Numbered from the stretch's first letter, positions 34,906 through 46,538 are shown. The stretch is DNA of 64,000 nt from Desulfofustis limnaeus (GCF_023169885.1 NZ_AP025516.1:2893501-2957500); one strand, 5' to 3'. The notes: generated by a model not told the origin, from the letters alone. Program-made: numbers and translations.

Positions 34906-36867
34906 CTATCGCCCCGGAATGGCCTGCAAGTCTTTCCAGGCCTTGATCCGGCGCTTGACGCCGGGAAATTTCTCGATCTCGGTGTGCGGAATGAACATCG
35001 CTGCCACATAATGGTCCATGTATGACGGCGTTTCGGAAAGTTCAAAATTGGTCATCCGCTTGGTCACTTCGACAACGTCTTTTCTGATCCGATTGGTGAG
35101 CGAACTCATGCGCGCCCCCATCAGCGAGCCGTTACCGATAAAGATCACCCGGTCGGGGTCGATCTCCGGCAGCAGGCCGATGGTCATTGCCTTTTCCAAG
35201 TCGATATAGCTGCCGAAGCCACCGGCGAGAATGATTCGTTCAATGGCGTCCATGCTCAATCCCACCTCTTCGAGCAACGTCATGCAGCCGCTGTAGACAG
35301 CACCTTTGGCCCGGATCAGATTGTCAATATCGATCTCGGACAAGGTGATATCCCGACCGATCTGGGTCTCGTCTTTCCAGGCCAGGACGAATTCCCAGAT
35401 ACCCCGGTTGGCCCTGATCCGCTTGGTGCCATGGTCTCGATTGAACTTCCCGCGGTTGTTGATGACCCCCGTTTCAAACATCAAGGCCACCATGTTGATC
35501 AATCCCGATCCGCAGATCCCCTTCGGTCGGACATCACCGATGGTCACCAGCATCGGCTCATAGGTGACCGGGTCGATGGAAAAATCCTCGATGGCGCCCG
35601 TGGAGGCGCGCATGCCAAATTCGATGCCGCCGCCTTCAAAGGCCGGTCCGGCGGAACAGGCGGTACAGGCCAGCCAATCCTTGTTGCCGATGACGATCTC
35701 GGCATTGGTGCCGATATCGAGAAACAAGGTCAACTCATCATCACGATACAGCCCTGTACCCATGATCCCGGCGACGATATCGCCGCCCACATAGCTGGCA
35801 ATGGCCGGGTAAAGCAAGGCAATGACATGCTCGTCCAGGTCGATGCCGATGGTGTGAGCCTGAAACGGCGGATACAAGGTCGAGGCCGGCACATACGGAG
35901 AACGTCGCAGGTAGCGGGGGTCGATGGCCAACAGCAGCTGGGTCATGGTGGTGTTGCCGGCCATGGTAATGGTGGAGATGTTCTGCCGTGACACCCCTGC
36001 TTGTTTGATGATGATCCCGAGCACCTTGTTGATCGTGGCCACGACGGTTTTCTGCAGCGTCTCCAATCCGCCCGGTTTCTCTGCATAAATAATACGGCTG
36101 ATGACGTCCTCGCCGTAGCTGATCTGACCGTTGAAATCGCCTGCCTCCGCCAAGCTCTCGCCACTGCTCAGATCGATCAGCTGCGCATAGATGGTGGTGG
36201 TGCCGATATCGAGCGCGATGGCGTAATTCTCCGCGGTCGTATCTCCGGCCTGAATGTTGGTGATCAAGGTTTTGCCATCGTCGCGCACCGGGCGAACCAA
36301 TGTCACCGTGGCCTTGAACTGGTTTTCCCGGAGGATGGAAGGCAAACGCCGGATGACCGGTATGGTCATCTCCAGTTTATGTTCGTTGCCCTGCAGCTTG
36401 AGATATTCAATGAGCCTGGTGACGTCGGGCATATTGTTCTGGGCATCGGGCAGCGGTAGTTCCAGGTAGGTCTTCTCCACCGGCGGAATGAAGAGTCCCC
36501 GCTCCTTGAGGCTCTCAAAATTCATCTGCCGGATTCTGGCGGTACGGCGCGGGGTAAACTGCTTGTCGAAAACGATCCGGTCGATCGCCGATTCAACCGG
36601 CACCCGCACGGTCACATCTCCGCCAATCCGGGCCTGACAAGCCAGCCGACAGCCGCGTTGAGCCTCTTCGGCAGAAAAACGATCAGACAGACCGCCGGTA
36701 ACCGTGCCTTTTTCAATTTGAACCCGGCACTTGGCGCATACGCCCTCACCGCCACAGGAGGCGTTGATGTGAACCCCCGCCTGCATTGCGGCTCTGATCA
36801 GGCTTTCCCCTTCAGGGACGGTGATCGCTCGATTGTGCGGCAGAAATGTGACCTGACAATTACCCAT
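34906..36867 (-). CDS. acsV: Corrinoid protein reductive activator (RACo/AcsV)
   Basis: A 653-residue ATP-dependent activator that re-reduces accidentally oxidised cob(II)amide in the corrinoid iron-sulfur protein. The N-terminal [2Fe-2S] ferredoxin domain has CGGEGVCAKC and RLACQAR (about 38-78). A linker and middle domain follow. The C-terminal ASKHA-type ATPase region (DUF4445) starts YAIALDIGTTTIYAQL (about 213) and includes FLDIGTNAEIV and ILAGGFGSYID. It is the first gene of the acs run, 199 nt upstream of acsD. That gap (34707-34905) holds no convincing gene. Confidence 0.93.
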   Translation of the reverse strand: MGNCQVTFLPHNRAITVPEGESLIRAAMQAGVHINASCGGEGVCAKCRVQIEKGTVTGGLSDRFSAEEAQRGCRLACQARIGGDVTVRVPVESAIDRIVFDKQFTPRRTARIRQMNFESLKERGLFIPPVEKTYLELPLPDAQNNMPDVTRLIEYLKLQGNEHKLEMTIPVIRRLPSILRENQFKATVTLVRPVRDDGKTLITNIQAGDTTAENYAIALDIGTTTIYAQLIDLSSGESLAEAGDFNGQISYGEDVISRIIYAEKPGGLETLQKTVVATINKVLGIIIKQAGVSRQNISTITMAGNTTMTQLLLAIDPRYLRRSPYVPASTLYPPFQAHTIGIDLDEHVIALLYPAIASYVGGDIVAGIMGTGLYRDDELTLFLDIGTNAEIVIGNKDWLACTACSAGPAFEGGGIEFGMRASTGAIEDFSIDPVTYEPMLVTIGDVRPKGICGSGLINMVALMFETGVINNRGKFNRDHGTKRIRANRGIWEFVLAWKDETQIGRDITLSEIDIDNLIRAKGAVYSGCMTLLEEVGLSMDAIERIILAGGFGSYIDLEKAMTIGLLPEIDPDRVIFIGNGSLMGARMSSLTNRIRKDVVEVTKRMTNFELSETPSYMDHYVAAMFIPHTEIEKFPGVKRRIKAWKDLQAIPGR

Positions 36868-37021
36868 GCAAAACCTCTGCCCATAAATGCAAAACGGCCG
36901 GTAGGCCGCTCAACCCGGTTAACTGTACTCAAAATTGCCGAATATGAAAAAAGAAAACTATCGGTCATTCCGCGCCTTTTTGGACTGACCAGGAGCCCAA
37001 AAGAGCTAGTTTCCATGTTTT

Positions 37022-37060
37022 AGGAGGTCTTTTTTGGTATTACACAATACCCAGGAGGTC
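37022..37060. promoter_or_regulatory. Repeat-rich control region upstream of the acs genes
   Basis: AGGAGGTC occurs twice on the plus strand (37022-37029, 37053-37060), 31 bp apart or about three helical turns. Between them GGTATT-ACAC-AATACC (37036-37051) is a perfect inverted repeat. The block lies in the 353-nt gap 36868-37220 upstream of acsV and may be an operator. The rest of the gap is AT-rich and includes a short CGGCC hairpin near 36893-36906; no gene is supported. Confidence 0.4.
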
Positions 37061-37220
37061 AAAAACAGTAATGTTTTACTTTCTTTTCAACGAAATAGAT
37101 AGTGCATTGCTCGCATATGCAAAATGTGCAAAATCGCAAGCCGACGACACCAAAGAAATTTCGCTCTCAAAAAACGGTATCCGCCGGCCAGGCAAAGTCT
37201 CGCCTCACACCTCACCTTTT

Positions 37221-39353
<2,133 letters not shown>

Positions 39354-39409
39354 TTAGAGTGTGAGGATATGCAAGAACACGGTTTAACAACATATCAACG
39401 GAATCGGCC

Positions 39410-40279
39410 ATGGATTATCAGGGATCAATCTATCGTCCGCCCAGCGAGGCAAACTCCATCCTGCTCCAGGTTACCGTCGGTTGCTCACACAACGCGTGTT
39501 CCTTTTGCGGCATGTACAAAGGAGTCCGCTTCGCCATAAAAGACGAACGCACCGTAGCCGCCGACATTGAATATGCCGCTCGCCACTGCCGGCGACAGAA
39601 TCGGGTCTTTCTCTGTGACGGCGATGCGCTGATACTACCGAACCCAAGGCTGATCGCTATCTTGCAAGCGATCAGGGAAAAGCTTCCCTGGGTAACCCGG
39701 GTCGGTCTCTATGCCACACCCCGCAGCATCGACCGCAAATCCGTCGAGGAACTCCGGCAGCTGCGGCAGCTTGGCCTGGGCATCGCCTATCTGGGGCTGG
39801 AGAGCGGCGACAATCAGACACTCGCCGAGATCGGCAAAGGGGCCAACGCCGACCAGATGATTGCCGTGGGTCGAAAAATCCGTTCTGCCGGCATGGCGCT
39901 CTCCATCACCGTGTTGCTCGGCATCGCCGGACCACAACGATCGGTCGTGCACGCCGAGGAAACCGGTCGGGTACTCAGTGCCATCAACCCTGAATATGTC
40001 GGCGCCCTCAGTCTGATGCTGGTTCCCGGCACCGATCTGTACGAGCGCTGCCGGCGTGGTGACTGGCATCAACCGGAGCCGCGCCACCTGCTCGCCGAAC
40101 TGGGTATCATGATCGCCCGCACCCATTTGACCGACGGGCTGTTTCACGCCAACCACGCCTCCAACTACCTTCCCATCAAGGCGCACCTGCCCCGGGACAA
40201 AGCCGTTGCCCTGACACTCATTGAAAAGGCCTTGCAGGGCGGTGTCAACCTGCGCCCGGAACGCTACCGGGCCTTATGA
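39410..40279 (+). CDS. Radical SAM protein
   Basis: A 289-residue radical S-adenosylmethionine enzyme. The cluster motif is CSHNACSFC (Cys-x4-Cys-x2-Cys), the Elp3/HemN-like spacing, near residue 25. A GxxGxL-type SAM region (AYLGLESGDNQTL) and a C-terminal segment EYVGALSLMLVPGT follow. It resembles small uncharacterised B12-independent radical SAM proteins of anaerobes; the substrate is unknown. It is divergent from the dienoyl-CoA reductase and ends at a bidirectional hairpin. Ribosome binding at the ATG (39410) is weak. Confidence 0.85.
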   Translation: MDYQGSIYRPPSEANSILLQVTVGCSHNACSFCGMYKGVRFAIKDERTVAADIEYAARHCRRQNRVFLCDGDALILPNPRLIAILQAIREKLPWVTRVGLYATPRSIDRKSVEELRQLRQLGLGIAYLGLESGDNQTLAEIGKGANADQMIAVGRKIRSAGMALSITVLLGIAGPQRSVVHAEETGRVLSAINPEYVGALSLMLVPGTDLYERCRRGDWHQPEPRHLLAELGIMIARTHLTDGLFHANHASNYLPIKAHLPRDKAVALTLIEKALQGGVNLRPERYRAL

Positions 40280-40293
40280 GGGCCAGCCACCAG

Positions 40294-40333
40294 GACCGGC
40301 GATGCCAACGGGTTTCGGTCGGCATCGCCGGTC
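40294..40333. terminator. Bidirectional terminator hairpin
   Basis: GACCGGCGATGCC (40294-40306) pairs perfectly over 13 bp with 40321-40333 around a 14-nt loop. It lies between the converging radical SAM gene (stop 40279) and fadL (stop 40341). T-runs are weak on both sides. Confidence 0.65.
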
Positions 40334-40340
40334 GTATCGT

Positions 40341-41573
40341 TCAGAACTTATAGCTGAAGCCGGCGGAAACGAGGATCGCCGAGGCGCCCTCGAACTCACC
40401 CGCCAGTGTGGCGTTGCGCACCTTGCGCGACTCCTTGTAGTCGTACAGCAGGCCCAGCGCCATCTCCATCTGCTCGTTCAGCTTGTACCGACCGCCGATG
40501 GAGAACAGGTACGCGTCCGAATCGGGCAACTCGAAGTTGATCGATTCATCCGGCACCGGATTCTCATCAAAGGCAAAGCCCGCCATACCGGTGAACGATT
40601 CGTTGAAATCGTAGGACACGCTGATCCGATAGGCACTCGTGTCGTCCCAGTCCTTCGGCACCGCCGGCCCGAAAATCTGGGCCAGCACCGGGTGCATCAA
40701 CGGCCGCGAATACTGGATGTCCAACTCTTCGTACTCCGACCAGAAGGTCCGGTCCCAGGCCAGCTCCACCGTCATCTGCTCCCAGGTGTAGGCCGCCGCC
40801 ACCGTCAACACCGCCGGGGCCGGCAGTTCCACGTTGCCGCCCGACTCGAACACGTACGGTGACGGGTAGTTGGTGAACAGCGTCGCGTCCCCGGTCAGCC
40901 CCAGGTCCACATTGGACCGGTAGGTCACCGACAGGTTCAAGGCGTCGTTCGGCTGCACCGCCACCGCCAGGTTGTACCCCCAGTCGATCTCCCAGTCACC
41001 TTCCAGATCCCGGCTGAAGCCGATTCCCGTTGCCGTCCGCCCGCCGTTGCGCGCCACCGCCTTGGCCATCAGCATCCGCACGCCACCGGCCACCGACAGA
41101 TAATCGTTGACCGCGTAGGAGACCGACGGGTTCACATCGAACACCTGCAGCGAAAACTTGCGCGCATAGGTGGCTGGAAAGGTGTCGTTCCACCGTTTGG
41201 CCAGTCCATACGGGGCCGTCACCGAAAAACCGAAGCGAAAATCGTTGTAGTCCGGGGAAACCAGGAACAGCGTGGGCAACAGGAAATTCTCCGTCTCCGA
41301 GGTGCCGTTCATCAGCGGTGACCGGGCATCGGTGTAGTCGATCTCGGTCAGGTGGATGTAGGTCAGGTCGACCTCGGACAGCCAGCCGTCCGCCGCCCAG
41401 CTCATGTTCGCCGGGTTGTAATAGCTCGCATCCGCGCCCTGCGCCGAGGCGATATGGGCGCCCGCCTTGGCCACCGAATCGGCCGACTGTTCCGGAATCC
41501 GATAGCCCGATGCGTACGCCGTCCCCACCGCAAACACCGAGGCCAAGGCCACCAAAGAAATCGTCTTTTTCAT
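40341..41573 (-). CDS. fadL: Outer-membrane fatty-acid transporter (FadL/TodX family)
   Basis: A 410-residue beta-barrel protein. A signal peptide (MKKTISLVALASVFAVGTAYA) is cleaved before SGYRIPEQS. The typical N-terminal hatch follows with DASYYNPANMSW, then alternating aromatic beta strands, ending in a terminal aromatic residue (FSYKF) used for BAM insertion. It would bring long-chain fatty acids or hydrophobic compounds across the outer membrane, in keeping with the adjacent beta-oxidation genes. A hairpin upstream (41608-41628) may separate it from the etf operon. Confidence 0.93.
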   Translation of the reverse strand: MKKTISLVALASVFAVGTAYASGYRIPEQSADSVAKAGAHIASAQGADASYYNPANMSWAADGWLSEVDLTYIHLTEIDYTDARSPLMNGTSETENFLLPTLFLVSPDYNDFRFGFSVTAPYGLAKRWNDTFPATYARKFSLQVFDVNPSVSYAVNDYLSVAGGVRMLMAKAVARNGGRTATGIGFSRDLEGDWEIDWGYNLAVAVQPNDALNLSVTYRSNVDLGLTGDATLFTNYPSPYVFESGGNVELPAPAVLTVAAAYTWEQMTVELAWDRTFWSEYEELDIQYSRPLMHPVLAQIFGPAVPKDWDDTSAYRISVSYDFNESFTGMAGFAFDENPVPDESINFELPDSDAYLFSIGGRYKLNEQMEMALGLLYDYKESRKVRNATLAGEFEGASAILVSAGFSYKF

Positions 41574-41607
41574 GCCATCCTCTCCTCTATCGCGTTGACT
41601 GTCGACC

Positions 41608-41628
41608 TGCCTGCAGTGCCGGCAGGCA
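41608..41628 (-). terminator. Hairpin between thioesterase and fadL
   Basis: TGCCTGC pairs with GCAGGCA over 7 bp around 7 nt. No T-run follows, so it may be a weak terminator, attenuator or processing site between the etf operon and fadL. Confidence 0.35.
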
Positions 41629-41660
41629 TCCTCACATCCGTATCTTTTCCTGCAACAACC

Positions 41661-42068
41661 TCAGGGTTTTCCAAGCTTGCTCAGCTCTTCGTGCAACTCC
41701 CCCGCCATGACCATGGCCTTACCGCTGCCATCGCGAACGACAAAGGTGACCAGCGCATCAGCCACGCACTCCTTGGTCTGCTTAAGAACGATTTCCTGCC
41801 GCAACACCGCACTCTTGTTGCCCACCCGTTCCAGAGCAGTGGAGACCAGCAGTGTTTCCCCGACACCGACGGCCTTGCGATAATTGACATTGATATTGAC
41901 CACGAGAAAGATCCTCCCGCTATTGGCCCAGCGCTGCAGATCGATTTTCGATTCCAGTTGGGCCCAGCGATCTTCCTCGAAAAATTCCAGGTAGCGGGCG
42001 TTGTTGACGTGGCCATAGAAGTCCGCATGATAGCCGCGGACTTTGATTTCCGTCAGATACTCAGTCAT
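41661..42068 (-). CDS. YbgC/FadM-type acyl-CoA thioesterase
   Basis: A 135-residue hotdog-fold protein of the 4-hydroxybenzoyl-CoA thioesterase family, with the active segment HADFYGHVNNARYLEFFEED (Asp near residue 16). It hydrolyses acyl-CoA thioesters in the cytosol, possibly removing dead-end intermediates from beta-oxidation. It lies 65 nt after the SCP2-like gene and ends the etf run. Substrate range cannot be read from sequence. Confidence 0.88.
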   Translation of the reverse strand: MTEYLTEIKVRGYHADFYGHVNNARYLEFFEEDRWAQLESKIDLQRWANSGRIFLVVNINVNYRKAVGVGETLLVSTALERVGNKSAVLRQEIVLKQTKECVADALVTFVVRDGSGKAMVMAGELHEELSKLGKP

Positions 42069-42133
42069 CGGTTCGTACCGTGCAAGAAATGAGGCGGCCC
42101 GGTATGGGCCGCCGCTTGAATTGTGCCGGCCGC

Positions 42134-42445
42134 TCAGGCATTCTTGCCGAATGCGGCGAGAAAGGTCTTCAACAAGTCCGGGTTATTAGTCTTGATTTTT
42201 CCGGTCAAAAAATCCCCCATGCCCGGTCGATAATCCTCTTCCCAGATCTTGAGAAAGAAATCCGTACTCGTTTTACAGACGCAATCCGCCGCTTCGATGG
42301 TGCGTCCATGTTCGACATGGCACCGGTCGGGTGACAGCACAACCGTCTTCTTGATATCGTCCAGGGAAAAATAATAGCTTACCGGGGCCTTGACTGCCGA
42401 AGCGCGGAACTGTTCCGGCAGCGTTGCGAAAATCTGCTCAATCAT
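42134..42445 (-). CDS. SCP2 sterol-binding domain protein
   Basis: A 103-residue protein with the SCP2 lipid-binding fold: an N-terminal helix (MIEQIFATLPEQF), a strand pair (VSYYFSLDD, KTVVLSPD), and the closing motif DFLTGKIKTNNPDLLKTF. Such proteins bind fatty acyl chains or acyl-CoA and may shuttle substrate. It lies 9 nt after etfA in the same operon. Confidence 0.85.
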   Translation of the reverse strand: MIEQIFATLPEQFRASAVKAPVSYYFSLDDIKKTVVLSPDRCHVEHGRTIEAADCVCKTSTDFFLKIWEEDYRPGMGDFLTGKIKTNNPDLLKTFLAAFGKNA

Positions 42446-42454
42446 GGCCGTTCC

Positions 42455-43372
42455 TCAGCGTGCATTGAGTTTCTCCACCAGAACCGGGACCAGTTTGGTC
42501 AGGTCAGCCACCGCCAGTACATCGGCCACATCTCCGATCGGCGCGTCCCGATCAGTATTGATAGCGATGATGAAATCGGACTTCTTCATCCCGGCCAGGT
42601 GCTGGATGGCCCCGGAGATACCACAGGCCACATAAAGCTTGGGGGCAACCGTCTGTCCGGTGGTCCCCACCTGTCGATCATGTTCCGCCCATTCGGAGTC
42701 GACCACCGGTCGGCTGGCGCCGTATTCACCGCCGAGAGCCTTGGCCAGATCAGCGATCAGGGAGATGTTTTCGGCCTTGCCGATACCGCGCCCGGCACTG
42801 ACGATGACCTCCGCCTTGCTCAAGTCGATACCGCCGGCCTCGGCCGCTTCGTAACCGAGGAACTCGACGCGGTCGGCACCATCGATCTGCACCTTTTCCA
42901 CACTCGGGGAACCAGACGGTGGTTCGGACAAGCCGAAGGCGCCAGCCTGCAGGGTCAATACCGCTCCTTTGCTCTTGACGGCTACGGTGCGTCGCAGCTT
43001 GGCGTTGCACACCGGCACCACCGGGGTGTTATCGACATAGTCCACCACCTCCGAGACCTGGGCGAAACCGAGCACGCAGGCAACCCGGGGGGCCAGATCC
43101 CAGCCGTAACTGGAGTGACTGAAAACCACCAGATCGGGCTGCTCCTTTTCGATGACGGCAAGCAACAATTGTTTATGAACTCCCGGTCGATACTCCCCGT
43201 GCGCGGCGGCATCGGCCAGATACAGCTTGCCTGTGTAGGGCGGCAAGGCCGCCTCCGAACCGACCATGAACATGACATGGTCGCCGCCCACCCGCGCGGC
43301 AAAGCCAAGCAGATCGCCGATTGAGCCGAGCACCTTGCCATCCCGATATTCTGCAACGAGTAAACTTTTCAT
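42455..43372 (-). CDS. etfA: Electron transfer flavoprotein alpha subunit
   Basis: A 305-residue FAD-binding ETF subunit that takes electrons from acyl-CoA dehydrogenase. The C-terminal FAD domain shows the signature AGRGIGKAENI, VDSEWAEHDRQVGTTGQTV and YVACGISGAIQH, then a final INTDRDAPI. It forms a heterodimer with EtfB, encoded 10 nt upstream. The order etfB-etfA and the FeS membrane protein ahead make a complete route from acyl-CoA to menaquinone. Confidence 0.96.
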   Translation of the reverse strand: MKSLLVAEYRDGKVLGSIGDLLGFAARVGGDHVMFMVGSEAALPPYTGKLYLADAAAHGEYRPGVHKQLLLAVIEKEQPDLVVFSHSSYGWDLAPRVACVLGFAQVSEVVDYVDNTPVVPVCNAKLRRTVAVKSKGAVLTLQAGAFGLSEPPSGSPSVEKVQIDGADRVEFLGYEAAEAGGIDLSKAEVIVSAGRGIGKAENISLIADLAKALGGEYGASRPVVDSEWAEHDRQVGTTGQTVAPKLYVACGISGAIQHLAGMKKSDFIIAINTDRDAPIGDVADVLAVADLTKLVPVLVEKLNAR

Positions 43373-43382
43373 GGCTGCCCTC

Positions 43383-44156
43383 CTACGCCAACACGGCGGT
43401 CTTTTCCTTGATGATCTGAATGAGCCGGTCGGCCAATTCGGCCGGCTCTCCTTCGAGGATCAGGCCGCCTCCCTTTTTCTCAGGGAAATAGACCTTGGCG
43501 GTCTGCTGCCGCGGCTCTGCCTGCAACAGGTCGCTGACCGGCAGGGAAAGCAGCTCCTTTTTCTTAGCCTTCATGATATTCGGCAGGGTCGGGTAACGCG
43601 GCGTATTGAGGCCCAACTGGCAGGTGACGACCGCCGGCAGGGTAACCGCCACCCTGGCCTTGACTCCGCCCTCGAGTTCGCGTTTCAACTCCAGCTTGGC
43701 GCCGGCCAGGGAAAATCCAACCACGGTTGACACACCGGCCATATCGAGCATCTCCGCCACCAGGATGCCGACCTGGGCACTGCCGCGGTCCTGCGATTGC
43801 ATGCCGGTCAGGATCAGGTCAAACCCCTTGTCTTTGGCAAACCGACTGATGATCCCCGCTATCTCCAACGGCTCCCGCTGGCTCACCTCGTTGTCCACCA
43901 CCTGGACACCACGATCGCACCCCATGGCCAGCGCCTTCTTAATCGCTTCCTTGACCTTGTCGGGGCCGATGGAGAGCACGGTGATATCGGTGTCTCCGCC
44001 CTGTTCCTTGACCAGTACCGCCTGCTCCACGGCATATTCGTCATATTCGTTCAGGCGCCACGCCAGATCGGCAGTGTCATACCACCGGCCGTCGGCCGCC
44101 ACTTTGAACTTTGATTCCATGTCCGGAACCTGTTTGATACACACCAGAATCTTCAT
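43383..44156 (-). CDS. etfB: Electron transfer flavoprotein beta subunit
   Basis: A 257-residue ETF beta subunit, binding AMP or a second FAD. The N-terminal MKILVCIKQVPD and the recognition loop region with ALAMGCDRGVQV and LILTGMQSQDRGSAQVG are typical. It pairs with EtfA, 10 nt downstream, and starts 12 nt after the quinone-reductase gene. Whether this ETF bifurcates cannot be told; no NADH-linked partner is adjacent. Confidence 0.96.
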   Translation of the reverse strand: MKILVCIKQVPDMESKFKVAADGRWYDTADLAWRLNEYDEYAVEQAVLVKEQGGDTDITVLSIGPDKVKEAIKKALAMGCDRGVQVVDNEVSQREPLEIAGIISRFAKDKGFDLILTGMQSQDRGSAQVGILVAEMLDMAGVSTVVGFSLAGAKLELKRELEGGVKARVAVTLPAVVTCQLGLNTPRYPTLPNIMKAKKKELLSLPVSDLLQAEPRQQTAKVYFPEKKGGGLILEGEPAELADRLIQIIKEKTAVLA

Positions 44157-44168
44157 AGCTTCCTCCTT

Positions 44169-46163
44169 TCAGGACCTGCTCTCAGACAGACAATCGGCCA
44201 GGACTTCGGCAATATCCTTGGGCCGCAACGATCCGTCGGCATCGGCGCCTTTGACGCCATCCTCAAACATGGTCAGGCAGAACGGGCAATTGGACAGCAG
44301 CTGCGGAGCCCCGGTGGCCAAGGCCATCTGGACCCGTTTGACGTTGATCCGTTCGCCGATCTTTTCCTCGGCCAGGATGCGTCCGCCGCCGGCGCTGCAG
44401 CAAAACGCCTCGTCCCGGCATTTTTCCATTTCCACGATGCGACCGCCGGCGGCCCCAATGAGCTCACGCGGCGGTTGATAGATGTCGTTGTGCCGGCCCA
44501 GATAGCAGGAATCGTGATAGGTACAGGCAAAATCTCGCGCCTTCAGAGACAGCTTGCCGGCACCAACCAGTTCGGCAAGAAAGACCGGGTGGGGTTGGAC
44601 TTCCACCTCCAGGCCCAGATCCCGATAATCCTTGGCCAGCGTGTTGAAACAATGGGGGCAGGTGGTGACGACCCTGGCCGCACCACTTTGCTTGATGGCC
44701 TCGATATTTTCACCGGCCAGCGTCTGGTAGAGGTACTCGTTGCCCATTTTTCGCATCGGCTCGCCGCAACACTTCTCCTGCTTGCCGAGAATGCCCACCT
44801 TGACCCCGGCCGCCCGGCACAGCGCAACAAAACTCTTGGCCACGGCGATGTTGCGCTTGTCAAAAGAGGCATAACAGCCGACAAAATAGAGCACGTCCAG
44901 ATCGGTACCTGATTCGGCTATCTCCAGCCCGAGCCCCTCCGCCCAGTCACCCCGAGAAGCATAGCCGCTGCCCAAAGGATTGCCGTTGACCTCGGTCTGC
45001 TCCATGGCCGTCATCACCTCGTCACCGGGAAACTCTCCTTCCATCAGCACCAAAGCCCGACGCATCTCGACGATCTTGCCCACGTGTTCGATGCCAGCGG
45101 GGCAGATCTCCTGACAGGCCCGGCAGGTGGTACAGGCCCAGAGGACATCCTTGCCGACGGTGGCGATCAAATCACGGTCGGGTTCCCCAAAGGCCGTTTC
45201 GCCAATCTGATTCACCAGCTTCATGGGCGACAGAGGCTTACCGGTGGCATACGCCGGACAGCGATCCTGACACCGCTTGCAAAGAGTACAGGCATCGGCG
45301 TCGAAGATGTCCTTCCAGGTCAGATCGGCAACTTCGGTGGCACCGAACTTCTCGGTCTCCTCGTTTTCCAGATCGAGCGTGACCAGTTTGCCTTTCGGTC
45401 CTCGGTCGGCAAAGAGGTAATTGGCACTGGTGGTGAAAATATGACGGAATTTGCTGGAGGGGATGACGGCGATAAAGCCCACCGCGAGAAACAGGTGCAG
45501 CCACCACAGCACCCGATGTAACACCAGCAGACCGGGTTCACCGATGCCGCTCATGGCCTTGGCGAAGAGCAATCCGACGGGTGACCACGCTGCCAACGGC
45601 GTCCCCATTTCGGTCACGGCGATACGGGCCCCCTCGATGACAAAACCGGTCAGCAGAATGGCAAACAGCAGCCCGTGCATCAGTGCATCGTCCGGCCCGG
45701 TGAGCAGCCCTTCGGGCCGAACCAGGTAGCGTCGAACCAGCAGCCCGGCAAGCATTATCAGGGCGATCAGGCCGGCCAGATCAAGCACCAGCGAAAACCA
45801 GAGATAGAAGGTTCCCCTGAGAAACACCAGGTCAAAGAGCGGATCGGTGAAATCGGCCTGAATGAAAACCAAGGTGGTGCCGATGGCCAGCAGCACAAAT
45901 CCCCAGAAAAAAAAGGCATGAAACAGCCCCGGCCAGAGGACGCGCATGACTTTTTTCTGGAAGAACGTATCGGTGAGCATGGCACCAACACGCTCACCCA
46001 GATTATCCAGTCTGCCCAGCGGCCGTCCCAGCCGATAAACGATCCGACGCCGGAAAAAGGCCCGTACCAGAACCACGATCGCAGCCAGCGCCAACAGATA
46101 CATCGGCACCAAGGTCAACGCTCCATGTCCGACATTCCAATAAATCTCTCGGGTATACTCCAT
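44169..46163 (-). CDS. ETF:menaquinone oxidoreductase-type membrane FeS protein
   Basis: A 664-residue protein that probably passes electrons from ETF to menaquinone (the EMO type found with beta-oxidation in Geobacter/Syntrophus relatives). The N-terminal third has about five or six membrane helices resembling NarI-type cytochrome b. The middle has two [4Fe-4S] motifs, CTLCKRCQDRCP and CTTCRACQEICP. The C-terminal third is a double CCG domain (CCGEPMRK, CPHCFN, FCCSAGGG, CPFCLT). I start at MEYTREIY (46163), 5 nt after GGAGAGA. It is the first gene of the etf operon and has its own promoter at 46227-46255. Confidence 0.9.
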   Translation of the reverse strand: MEYTREIYWNVGHGALTLVPMYLLALAAIVVLVRAFFRRRIVYRLGRPLGRLDNLGERVGAMLTDTFFQKKVMRVLWPGLFHAFFFWGFVLLAIGTTLVFIQADFTDPLFDLVFLRGTFYLWFSLVLDLAGLIALIMLAGLLVRRYLVRPEGLLTGPDDALMHGLLFAILLTGFVIEGARIAVTEMGTPLAAWSPVGLLFAKAMSGIGEPGLLVLHRVLWWLHLFLAVGFIAVIPSSKFRHIFTTSANYLFADRGPKGKLVTLDLENEETEKFGATEVADLTWKDIFDADACTLCKRCQDRCPAYATGKPLSPMKLVNQIGETAFGEPDRDLIATVGKDVLWACTTCRACQEICPAGIEHVGKIVEMRRALVLMEGEFPGDEVMTAMEQTEVNGNPLGSGYASRGDWAEGLGLEIAESGTDLDVLYFVGCYASFDKRNIAVAKSFVALCRAAGVKVGILGKQEKCCGEPMRKMGNEYLYQTLAGENIEAIKQSGAARVVTTCPHCFNTLAKDYRDLGLEVEVQPHPVFLAELVGAGKLSLKARDFACTYHDSCYLGRHNDIYQPPRELIGAAGGRIVEMEKCRDEAFCCSAGGGRILAEEKIGERINVKRVQMALATGAPQLLSNCPFCLTMFEDGVKGADADGSLRPKDIAEVLADCLSESRS

Positions 46164-46226
46164 GGCTCTCTCCATTGTCAGGATGACCTCGCCTGATGGC
46201 CGCTTGGGCCGAAGACCGCTCGTCCC

Positions 46227-46255
46227 TTTATAAATGTTGTTTACGTTAAGGTCAA
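46227..46255 (-). promoter_or_regulatory. Promoter of the etf operon with overlapping MerR-type operator
   Basis: Minus-strand TTGACC (46250-46255) and TATAAA (46227-46232) are 17 nt apart, a near-consensus sigma-70 promoter. The palindrome-like TTTACGTTAAGGTCAA (46240-46255) covers the -35 box and half of the spacer. The same site type recurs at 46369 and 62561. Confidence 0.7.
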
Positions 46256-46328
46256 GACAAAAGAATAGCTCCCCTTTGCGGCCTCTCTTTCTCCCTTTAA
46301 TCTAGGGACATTTACCTTGCTTTTTTGT

Positions 46329-46384
46329 TTGACAGGGGATCGGCGCTCATGCTATCTTGGCCGTGAAAGTTACGTAAAGGTAAA
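46329..46384 (+). promoter_or_regulatory. Promoter of the MerR gene with downstream operator
   Basis: TTGACA (46329-46334) and TATCTT (46353-46358) are 18 nt apart. GTTACGTAAAGGTAAA (46369-46384) lies at the likely start site and resembles the operators at 46240 and 62561, suggesting autoregulation. A further inverted pair, GGACATTTACCTT at 46306 and AAGGTAAAATGTCC at 46377, encloses the promoter. Confidence 0.6.
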
Positions 46385-46538
46385 ATGTCCGAGCCTCGCC
46401 GTCGGCCCTGCCCGGACGAAAACCACAGCCCTTCAGAAACACCGGACCTAACGGCCGGTACACCAGTCTTCCTCGAGACCGGACCGTACCCGGCATGTAC
46501 AGCCATGGCCGGCAAGACGTGTCAAGGCGAGGTTTCTC

